Source: Plasmopara viticola
Taxonomy: Eukaryota > Oomycota > Peronosporomycetes > Peronosporales > Peronosporaceae
DNA length: 64,000 nucleotides
Assembly: GCA_001695595.3 (NCBI GenBank)
Contig: MBPM02000007.1
Coordinates: forward strand, 434,001 to 498,000
Direction: 5' to 3'
Shown: positions 23,231 to 32,718 of the stretch, piece by piece
Position numbering within the stretch: the first letter of the stretch is position 1
How the letters are laid out: each line of letters opens with the position of its first letter
The notes under the pieces: model-generated
The model's input: the letters and a program-made list of their open reading frames with translations, nothing else
What the model was told of the DNA's origin: nothing
Database searches by the model: none
Program-made: the position numbers and the translations under genes

Positions 23231-25444
23231 AGTGATGGTGCTGTCTGCTCAGATTCGAATGCTGCGGCTGGGCGTCCGTTTGCCTTATGAATGATACGAG
23301 GTCCGAAGCTTTTTGACGGAGATGTAATGGGAACCGACTCCACATTGTCACACGTGCGCCTTATGATTGGAGGATATCGAAGTAATGCGCGCAACGGATT
23401 GGACGAGAGCAGGGAAGTAAACCACAATCCCAAGCCTTTTTTCGGGGTCATCTGCACTCTCCATTCTGGCCAATCCACGGCGTTGTCGTCAATTGACCGA
23501 GATACAGTCAGTTACAAAAACGATCCAGACCCTGCTATTACTTGGACAGCGTAATAGGGTTCACGACGAAAAGTAATGCTTTTTTGCATAAATTACCTTC
23601 GTTCCGAGTGGAAAACTCACATTTGTGACCGCTTTGGGGCTCTGGCCCTTTGAACCAAACCGATACGCCCTTGGAAGCTGCATACGTTTCTCTTTTGCTA
23701 CAATTTCGACAGCGAGCCGTACCACAGACTGATGACTCCACTAGCACGTTGACAAGCACAAGACGAGAAGTGCTTTGAACTCGCCCTCTGCCACGGTTCG
23801 CACACTGCCGTTCTTCTGCATCGGTGTCATGTACCTCTTTAGAAAAGGATGAGTACGAGTACACTGGATAAGCATACTAGAATGGAAAGGTTAATCATAT
23901 TGAGATCGGCAAGGCTTAGCATCGTTCTAGTAGAGGAATCACCTTGACAGCTTCGAGCCATCGTGGAAAGCAGGAAGCCCTGATCTGTGAGTAATTTTTT
24001 ACAAATCCAAGCTCAGGAAGAGCAAGAGCCGGCTAGTGATGCCGCTGCCGACGAAGTGGGCCCGTCTTTTACGAGAAAAGTTAGAGAGTGTAATCGTGGA
24101 TGCTAATGCATGGCTAGGTCAAGATATGATAAACGGAATTCCAGATCGCTAACTAGAGTAAGGTCCTACCGACGAGCGTTATACAGACGTTTAGGAGACC
24201 AAACGTAAAGAAAGCAGGAAAAACAACGCTAGAAGGGATGATTTGCTAGTAACATCCTATCAGTCCAAGTTAAGAAAGCGCGAGCCGAGTCCAGAGAGAT
24301 GGAGGTGCTCGCTAGTGCTAGTAGAGATGCAAAGACCAAAGAGATGCGCGAAGCGATTCGAAAGAAAAAGCGTTTGAGGAAGCCGCTGCTCAAGACGCTA
24401 ACGATCTAGCGCAGCTTCTTTGTCAGTAATGCACTATCGTGGCACGTGTGAATGATACGTATCCATAAGAAAGACGAGTTGCGACGCTCTCGGTGCTTTC
24501 TCAGACGATGGCAACAAGGTTGCAAACACTAGTGTCTATACTAAATCTCTTGATCTAGCCGGTTCATGATCTGAAGCGTGAACCCTTGCATTTGCCAGGC
24601 AAATGGCGATCATATGAAGAAAGGTAGAAGCGAGGGCAGTTATGTAAAGAAAGATAGTAAGGGGACGGATTATGCCCTCAGTACCAACCGGAATTTGAGT
24701 AGATTTGTCGCACAAACCACGACTTTAAAGTCTCAGGGGAACCATCGCTTGACAAGTTAAACGAAAAGAGCGGCGTCTTTTAGGTAACAAATCGGTTTGG
24801 AATCCAGCCAACGTCTAAAAATGTCGCTTTTAAACTGACAAAGTTTCACCGCTTCAGGCACCTGTGAGGCTTTCGTAAGGCCCAACACGGTTTAGTGGTG
24901 CACCGGCAACGACAGCATATTTTAAGTGCTGGAATTGGAGCGAATGCCTTTAAGCTCTAGCCTTTGTACAACGTGCTTCTGGTTCGTCAGTACGATCATC
25001 CATCTTCCATATCGTTTCTACGGCGTTCTCGTGCCCGTGAGTACTGGCTACGTACCTAGGAGACAATCCCCTGCTTTCTACTGCGGTGGCAGGCGCGTTG
25101 TATTTTATGGCTAACCCGTCGGGTACGTTGGAAATGGGCCTACAGTGATTGGAATGAGCGAGTTTGATTGGTCGCTTTCATGTACGGTCGCGCAACTTTT
25201 GACAAATACTTCCAAATTCATGGATTTTTATAAATTACTTCTTTGACACGCTTAAAATATGAATCTACACTCAATGCTTGAGTACGATATCCGACGAAGT
25301 GCGGCACGGCTACACGCAATGCTGTATCTTTTGGTCGTTAGAGACTCCATTCGATCGTTTGAACATCGTCTAATAAATTGTGTTTGTACGACGTCATCAC
25401 TCCGACAAACCCAATGTTTAAAGAGTTAGGAATATGATGAATGT
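23231..25444. other. Gene-poor region with decayed coding-like segments
   Basis: On the plus strand, 24003-24080 and 24240-24420 read as charged helix-forming stretches (for example SREMEVLASASRDAKTKEMR) separated by stops and shifts, and 24578-24760 encodes a short basic frame. This is the look of an old gag-like or transposon coding region, but no family motif is recognisable. A minus-strand frame at 23538-23864 (108 aa) has no supporting evidence. No intact gene is called. Confidence 0.35.
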
Positions 25445-26132
25445 TTTGCAATAGGGAGCCGCTAACTTCCACCCATCTGTGATTATATAGAGCCCCTGAC
25501 CCCAATACACAACGGTGATTGGCTATAAATACCTCTATCGTGACAAAAGGCAGCTTTGCTCGAATCTACTATTTCCCCATGTCAATTTGAATGCACAATC
25601 TGCTGTAGTCACTTTGAGAGAGGAAAACTCCTTTATCTGAGGACTATTAAGAGCATGTATTCTAACGCAGGTATGCGTCAATGCCAAAGTGCCTCCAGAC
25701 AGTGTTAGCGTGTGCCTTGACACCACCGACATTATCCGTGGTTCACTTAGCTGCGGCGCAGTGACCTCAGGTGGCCACGTTAAGTCCTTTAAGTCAGCAC
25801 TAGAATCCAGAGCATCAAGATTGACCGCGAGAGGGGTCGATACAAACATCGATGTAGGCACGCGCCGAAAACATGGAGGCAGATCATTGTGAAGATCGTA
25901 ACAGCTGAAATGTCTTGACGTTTTAAATGTGCGTTTTGGTGGGCGTTGAGTAAGAGATGACGATGCGAAGCGCAATCTTTCACATTTGCATTGGAGGTTA
26001 CAGTCCTTAGATTTATTTTTGGGCAACTGTAGCCAATCACCGTTGTGTTTTGGGGCTAGGGGTTTTATATAATCGCAGACTGGGTGGAAGTTAGCGAAAA
26101 GTGGGTGGAAGTTAGCGGCTCCCTTTGCAATA
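25445..26132. mobile_element. Mutator-like (MULE) non-autonomous element with 9-bp TSD
   Basis: The element spans 25454-26123 (670 bp). It is flanked by a perfect 9-bp direct repeat, TTTGCAATA, at 25445-25453 and 26124-26132. The ends are long inverted repeats: left 25454-25525 and right 26030-26123, both starting GGGAGCCGCTAACTTCCACC and both ending with the same block, GGTGATTGGCTA. The right end is longer because GCTAACTTCCACCCA is duplicated within it. Long inverted ends plus a 9-bp target duplication are the hallmark of Mutator-like elements. No transposase domain fits in 670 bp, so movement would need an enzyme from elsewhere. The exact target duplication and still-matching ends suggest fairly recent insertion relative to the surrounding relics. 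Confidence 0.85.
25535..26029 (-). CDS. Open frame filling the interior of the MULE-like element
   Basis: An uninterrupted minus-strand frame of about 163 codons runs almost exactly from one inverted repeat to the other. It begins with a TTG; the first in-frame ATG is about 58 codons in (SMFVSTPLAVNLDALDSS), so a product of about 105 aa is the safer reading. The sequence is Ser/Thr/Leu-rich without recognisable domain, signal peptide or membrane segment. It could be a captured host exon (Pack-MULE), a remnant of a larger element, or chance. Coding status is unproven. Confidence 0.3.
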   Translation of the reverse strand, partial: QLPKNKSKDCNLQCKCERLRFASSSLTQRPPKRTFKTSRHFSCYDLHNDLPPCFRRVPTSMFVSTPLAVNLDALDSSADLKDLTWPPEVTAPQLSEPRIMSVVSRHTLTLSGGTLALTHTCVRIHALNSPQIKEFSSLKVTTADCAFKLTWGNSRFEQSCLLSR

Positions 26133-27865
26133 TCGCAAAATACATTTTATTTAAAAGTCATATTTAAAAAAGTTTTTAAAAACTAAACCAAAACTTTGGT
26201 ATTACTATGCTACAAATCTACCTACCAATACTGCTGTGCTTCGGAAAAGGCTGGGGTGACGCCCTCCTTCTAAGCGCGGGGGCTAGATGCTCGCCCGCTT
26301 CGGGCAGGTGCTCTCGGGCATCTGCAGGTCTCTAACGAGTCTCACCCTCGACGCGACGGTCTCCAGCACCAGGGCGCCACCTGGACTCTTACCAAGTCAG
26401 AGCTAGACAAAATAATGGAAGACCCTCACGACCTCGGTGCTGGCTGCACTGCCCACCGAACGAGACCCGACGTATGCGGACACCACTCTATGCCGTGGAC
26501 TAGCCAGACTGAGCCTAGCACGCGCATAACTTGTCAACGCGATAACGAAATACAGTACAATACAATACTGCTGTCTTTAAGACTAAATTGCACCGGTGCT
26601 TCATTTTCATGGCTAAACAGACTTAGCAACGCTTATCATTCTGCAAAGGTTGCGAGCGCACTATGTCTTACTCAAGCTTTCCGTACTTCGGGATGAGTAA
26701 ATGCCGGAGTAGTGGCACTCAGTCGTACACAGGCACAGACACGGGAAGCGAAATTATCATTTGAGCCAAAATTTGAAGCACAAAGCCCCACAATTTCGGT
26801 TTTAAGAATCGAGTTGAGTGTTCCGTAAAGAGCTGCGGCACCCAGTGCATGTCTTGGTGTATAAAGATGAGATCGTCGTCTTAACGGTCAAACAACATAA
26901 AACTCGAGCCTTGTAATCCTTAAGCAGCTGGCGACCGACGCGTGTGGAGTGCTCTCTACGGCGAAAAATTTTCATTCAACGGCATAACGTATCTTTTGGA
27001 ATTGCCGTGTGGTAAACGGACACTGTGAGCTTGGCTCATGCTTTAAGATTTCAGTATGCGACCTGACTTATTATGGATGAGATAGAATGTCGGCTCTTTC
27101 CGATCGCTCATGCGTACAAGCTCAAGCTGACGAAGATTTACTCGATCTGTATAGCTGTTGCGATTACGACAGACAAGTTGATTTAATAAACTTTGGATGA
27201 AAATCGATTGCGGAAAGCCAGCTATGAATGGAAGTCACTAAAGGTTGAGCAGGATAGATCGCCGACGTGCACTCCGCTTCGTACAAAACCGAGAGTGTAG
27301 TACCAATCTTTTGAGTTGGTCATGATGAGCTGTCGGGTATCGACAAATAAAATGAAAATTGCACTTCTGGTTAAGATTATCATGCAAAAGAAGTATTGTA
27401 GCGTCACTGGAAGCGCCGCTTGTAGGAGTAAAAAATTATCAGCTCCGAGCGGAACGCTGGCTGTAGTTATAGCATCGTTTCGTCAACCAGAAGTTTGAGC
27501 TTGTTTTAAGGCAGCCAAGACTTCATTAAAGCTGCTCTAAGTGGAAAAAGACAAAGCAGGGCTCCCGCAAATACGAGGTTGACCGAGGATCAAGGTCTTG
27601 TACCTAGGACTCTAATCAACACCTGGTCGGGCGCAATCACGTTGATGCATAGCCCATAAAATTTGATCGTATATAAAGGCGAGAGCCTCACACCCGTCAA
27701 GTCTGATTTTGCAATAAAATATGATTAAAACAAGGAGGTAAGGTCGCAGTAGCAGCTTTTTGCTGAAGCTCATGCTTCAATTAAAGATCCAAATTACCAG
27801 TTTAGTGACATTGCCTTCTTACGTATGCGATCCACTTCACTCCTCAGACATCTATAGCAAAAAAA
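26133..27865. other. Gene-poor region
   Basis: A GC-rich island at about 26240-26530 contrasts with AT-rich flanks and could be part of a mobile-element end. The remaining sequence shows only short open frames on both strands without recognisable motifs. No gene supported. Confidence 0.35.
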
Positions 27866-28152
27866 AGCTTGGTTTATTCCGACAAAGATAGCCTTCCCAT
27901 TATCGAATAATGAACAGCAGCATCACTTCGGACCTGAAGATCGCGAGCATAGAAGTTCCACACTTCTGCATTTACCATAAGTTAAAAGCTTACTTAAATA
28001 TGTTTAATGCGAGAAGTGGTGTGGATACATCTTGGTCTATCTCGACAAAAGTAGTCTTTGCATTGTCGCATAAAAACAGCAGCATCACGTAGGACATGTA
28101 GATCGTGAACATAGAAGTTCTACACTTCTGCCTCTACCATAATTGCGAATTA
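27866..28152. repeat. Diverged direct duplication, offset about 162 bp
   Basis: The block TGGTYTATYYCGACAAA...ACAGCAGCATCAC...GATCGYGARCATAGAAGTTC...CACTTCTGC...TACCATAA appears at about 27868-27988 and again at about 28030-28150. ACAGCAGCATCAC starts at 27914 and 28076, an offset of 162 nt. Identity is high over the ~120-nt shared block. No gene overlaps it. Confidence 0.7.
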
Positions 28153-29551
28153 TCCTAGCGGTCTTGTAGAGCACAACTGCACTCAGCTGCGTCCATCCAC
28201 GAGATCGCTAATTGCCTCATCACTACGCCATTGTGAAAATGGAAAAGGCGACGCAAGGAAGTGCAGCCTCGTGGCGTGTCTTAGCTGCCGATCTATTTTA
28301 AGGACTACCCATTGATTCTCTTCAGTGCGCTCGCTATAATGCTGTGTGCCGATCCATGATGTGCCCAATTGAAGTGTGAGACAACGACCTGAATACGAGC
28401 AGCCTGATGTATATAATTGCTTGCGGGGACCCCCATCTAAACAAATGCAAGGTAGCATAGTGGTTGTCTTCTGTCATTCGTGTCCTTTAATTAAAGACGA
28501 AGGACGGAAGTATAGTACGATCTGTCCCTCAGTAATTACGCATTTAATTATTAGAATAGAATCGTTAAATTATCTGATCTATTATAGCACTTTTTGGATA
28601 ACGAGAACACGACGCCTGGCATGACCCGACCGGCTCTGCTGGATCTGATCGTGTAGCAACTACGCTCCATGATAGAATACAATGCAACACCAACAAAATA
28701 TTGAATTGGTAAAGCATTTAATTATGAGTTGAGAAGCTATGAGTTCGAGTTTATTCTTGCTTTTTCTCAACAAATAGCGGTTTCTCGCTGGCATTGACAT
28801 TTACGAATCTTTGTGATGTAAAAGCGTGCTGGTTTAGTCGGGATCCGCCAATTAGATTGGCAAAGTGTGATCAGAAGGGTGGTCCATCAGATCAGGCCAA
28901 ACTCATTGTACGTACCTATCCACAGAGGGCTAACTGTGTACGCATGCAGAAATCAAACAAGTCGAAACGCGAAAAGTGCAAGTAATCGAATTGAGAAAAA
29001 GCTAAATCATTGATAAAGGCAAATCTTTTAGATAGCCAGTGATCCTGCAGCAGAAAGTGTAATTAGACCACACAAACACTACAAGGTACGTGTTTTCGCA
29101 ATCACGTCAGCACAAAGTCAAGCTTGACCCGACAAAGTGATCATTTCAATCAACTCATTAAAATATTGGAAGCAGCCAAGCCTCGAAAAAGAGAATGTGC
29201 CAATACCCGACACGAAAGTTATACACCACACACAGTAGCCAAACTTATTGGTCACGCACCCTAGCTCACCGTCCGAAGAGTTCACACGGCACCAATCACC
29301 CGTCTTACGTCTCACTAAGAATGCTCTCAGCCAACCCTGTGACTAGATGAGTATAATCAGCCCTGTACAAGATCGCACTTTACGGCAACCGGAGACCCTA
29401 GAGTACAGTGTGATCGCATACGTTCAACTTCTGCCCACCACAACATTAATATGTTAATCTTGTCGTCTTACAGTGGAGACAACCTTTAGCCTTAGCTTTC
29501 CCCAGCGTTCTCTCCTCCTAACACAAAAACCTACTGTGGAGCCATTTTGCG
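28153..29551. other. Gene-poor region
   Basis: Only short open frames are present (for example minus 28183-28458, 91 aa and minus 29118-29315, 65 aa), none with recognisable features. Nothing further is supported. Confidence 0.35.
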
Positions 29552-29628
29552 ATAGAAGTGCTGCTTCTCGGGCTGCTGTTGTTTAGCGCTATAGAAGTGC
29601 TGCTTCTCGGACTGCTGCTCTTTAGCGC
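29552..29628. repeat. Two tandem copies of a ~39-bp unit
   Basis: ATAGAAGTGCTGCTTCTCGG followed by a CTGCTG...TTTAGCGC tail occurs at 29552-29590 and 29591-29628 with two or three differences and one short indel. Each copy holds an internal short palindrome-like block (AGAAG...CTTCT). Confidence 0.8.
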
Positions 29629-30335
29629 AAAACGATACTTTTCTTAAGGTGCATCCACATTCCCAGACAGAATCGCTGCCAGCGATATTGATATTGCTTT
29701 TTAAAAAAATCAGAGTAATTTTTTATCTGTAGCGGGGTACGCAAACCTCGCGGCTGGTTTATGGAAGAACTTGTTTTTTATGCGGTGTATACCGGTATCA
29801 AGGCATTATGGGTGCCAAGAAACTGGAACTATAGTACAGTTTCAAAAACCAAGGTTATGCCTTTACGGTTCATTTTTTGCTGGTCTTTACTCTAAGCATG
29901 TACCAAACCCGTACCAAACTGGATCAGTAAGCGTTGGCTAACCCCCCGCCCCTGTAGTTTACAAGAAGCTTTTATAAAAAGACTCGCGGGCCGAGCGCTT
30001 CCTAGCGAACTATCTCCGTCTACTCACGCTCGTCAGTCTTCAGACTCCACCTTTTTCTTCCGTATTCCATCACGTATCCCTCAATGCCAACTAGCGCGCA
30101 AGCGTGATAAGCCATGTGCGTACATGCTCTCGAAGCGTTTTATCCTCGTTAAGTTATTGTAATGGAATGTACCGACATGCTAATTCGTAGCTGTATATGG
30201 TACCAGACCAAGCGAATCGTATTGTACCGAACGCATCGACGATCAAGGAACCGGTGGGTGCGTTGTGTACCATGTGGTACAATATTTGAGATTCGATAAC
30301 GATTTACCTCTTTTACCGACTCAGGAATCAAGCTT
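29629..30335. other. Upstream region of the RING-H2 gene
   Basis: About 700 bp of mostly AT-rich sequence before the start at 30336. A short direct repeat, GTACCAAAC, occurs twice near 29899-29920. No clear oomycete initiator match was found near the start codon. Confidence 0.35.
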
Positions 30336-32411
30336 ATGGAGTCCAAGGCTGCTGATGGCCCTCGAACGTCCGTCTCCAAGTTGAAAGAAGGTTCGTGGTG
30401 GCGCTGGAGCCATGGTAAGAGTGGCTCGACGGCCTCGAGTAGCCATTTGGGCTCGCTTTACGACTCTAGTACTCAACTAAATAGCAATAGTCATCATAAA
30501 CCAGCAGCTACCGCGGCTCCATCAAAGGGACGGCGCTGGCAAAAGCGCTCAACTCGGACGTCTCAAACAGACAGTGGAAGTGCTGCTCCGTCCGTCGTCT
30601 GGTCTACGTCCCTTGACCCATGGATCACGTCGTCTTCACCTCACTTCTTCCCGACTTCGTCCGCGGTTCGGAGCTCTCGAACGTCCGTTGGGTCTCTCAA
30701 GAAGAAAGCTGCATCCTCGTCGCCCCCGTCGTCCACATTCATGTTCTGGACTCGCGACGACAATCGTTCGGCTTCGTTGGACATGCCAAAGTCCATGGAA
30801 AAGAGAAAACGGCCAGGCACGAGCAAAGACCCGCGTCGTGCCACGAGTGCGTCGTCCAGTACGCGCGCTACGCGAGTCGTTGCTACCAGAACGTCCCAGC
30901 TCTTGCCAAACGTGAACGAAGATACTGAAATGAGAGCCCCAGAGGCCAATTCGAACGTGTTTGCTTTTGCAACGCCGCAAAAAAAACCTAGTCGAGGCTC
31001 TAGTCCGAGTCTCAAGTCGGTCAAGCCAGCCAAGTCTTTTCTAGCGGGAACCTCCGTGGCTGCTTGTCAAGACGAGTTTGCAAAGGCGACGAAAGTGCCT
31101 TTTCCCCCTTCGTCACCTTCCGCGGCATCGACAGCGTCGACGACCTCGTCGTTTAGTTCGCTGTCGTTCTCGACGGTCGATCCCCTTGTGAATTGCGCGC
31201 GAGCTGTGTTGCAAGACTGCATTCGGAATCGTCAGATGGAGCAAAGCTCTGCGCGAAAGCGCGCGATCGAAGAGGACGAGTTTGCAGAAAACAAAGCGTT
31301 TGGGTGGCACGGCGATGCTGTGTCGAAGCGAAACATGAGTCCTGGCTCCAGGTAAGCGGTGAGCGTCTTGGTACGGGAGAATGCGCTTGTAATTTAGTTG
31401 ATTGCAATGGCATTGCTGCAGCAGCAGTAGTGATGACGAACTGAGTCAACTGTCATCGATGGACCAATCCTTTTGGTGCGTGGCTTGACATTTTGGTGGA
31501 TCGTGCACCTTCTAACGCGTGCTCGTGTCGATTGCAGCGCGGAGAAAGTCGATCGAAGCTATAGTAGTAAGGTGGCTCGAGAAGAAATGTACCGGCAGAT
31601 CCTAGTTGGCGACTGTGACCTCAGCAGCAGCCCGGAGTTTCAGTGCTTGAGTCCAATGGTTGAAGAAAAGTACGATTTCAATGCTCACGTCTCTTTGGCA
31701 TGGGGTCCTTACTTTTCTGCTTGGTTTGTGTAGAGGCTTGCCTATCGAGGTTCGATACCAGCTTCCATTGGCACTGGGTACCGCCAACGAGATTAGCAAA
31801 GAGTGTACGATATGTCAGCTTCACTATGGGATTGGAGACCACATTGTCACGCTCCCATGCCAACACTTTTTCCAGTATGTTATTGGCATTGCTATCAATA
31901 GTGTAGTCTTTTTAACTTTACGTGCCTCTGGCATATTGGCAGTGCCTGCTGTGTCGACAAGTGGCTATGGAATCACACGTCGTGTCCACTGTGCCGCACA
32001 GAAGTCATCCTGGACCTCGAGACGGAAGTGCAATGCACCAAACACAACTTTACCGAGTGTTCGCCCGTTGACCAGGAGCGAATCCGACGCCAAATGCGCT
32101 CTTCGTCCCAGCACGTCGGTTTTCGCCCGGTGGTTCCTGGTACGTACATAGGAAGAGGGGACCTACCCATCCAAGTTTAATGACACGATGTTTTTCTAGT
32201 TGAAATTGACCGGCTTGAGCTAGAAGTGGCGTGCATGGCCATCGACGAAGACTCGGACGTGGAAGACGAACCGAGCTACCTCATCTGGTAGGTTTACTCT
32301 AGGAATTTGCTTCCATCTTTGATGTTTGATTGCTTTCTTCTTGATGTCTTTCACAGTCCGACCCCGCACCTTGCTACGAATGCGCTGGACGACTATGCCA
32401 ACCACAGATAA
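30336..32411 (+). CDS. RING-H2 zinc finger protein, probable E3 ubiquitin ligase
   Basis: I spliced seven exons: 30336-31351, 31422-31475, 31538-31669, 31734-31874, 31943-32139, 32200-32287 and 32357-32411. All phases agree, and the product has 560 aa. Residues 1-340 are Ser/Thr/Lys/Arg-rich and probably disordered. Residues 425-465 form a RING-H2 finger with the eight ligands C425, C428, C443, H445, H448, C451, C462 and C465; HACCVDKWL and CPLCR match the family's usual spacing and the E2-contacting Trp. The RING is split by an intron between H445 and H448, so splicing is needed to complete it. RING-H2 proteins recruit ubiquitin-charged E2 enzymes; substrate and location are unknown, and no membrane segment is seen. 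An acidic tail follows. The next gene starts 308 bp downstream on the same strand. Confidence 0.85.
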
Positions 32412-32718
32412 GCACTGCGTTGCGAGAATTGGCTCTTGCTTGGCTACTTGGCACAAAAGTCACCCACAAAGGCCTAATTAGCATGGTGTGGGGAGTGCAT
32501 TGTGTGTTTGTTGATCCCCAGGGCATTTGTCTTGGTGTTGTGCTTGCCCTCTCTACACGCCGTGGTTTGGAGCCCGCAGTCAAAAACTCGATGAAGCATT
32601 ACGATTGAAAAACCTTAACGTGTGGCCCGTCCACAGGTTTTTAAGACCCTAAATAAACAACCATTGACCATTGGGCGTTGTGTGGCGTACACGAAATTGT
32701 TTTACTCTAGGGCCTTGT
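32412..32718. promoter_or_regulatory. Short intergenic spacer, presumed terminator/promoter region
   Basis: This 307-bp gap lies between two same-strand genes and must contain the 3' end signals of the first and promoter of the second. AAATAAAC near 32650 could serve in 3' processing. No other motif was recognised. Confidence 0.3.

Noticed and set aside
24970..25430. Possible PiggyBac-like transposase remnant
   Set aside because: Translated fragments only vaguely resemble the family; no DDD motif block could be placed.
26530..26830. Possible copia-type LTR end (ACAATACAATACTGCTG and TTGAGTGTTCC)
   Set aside because: No matching partner LTR or polyprotein motif was found nearby.
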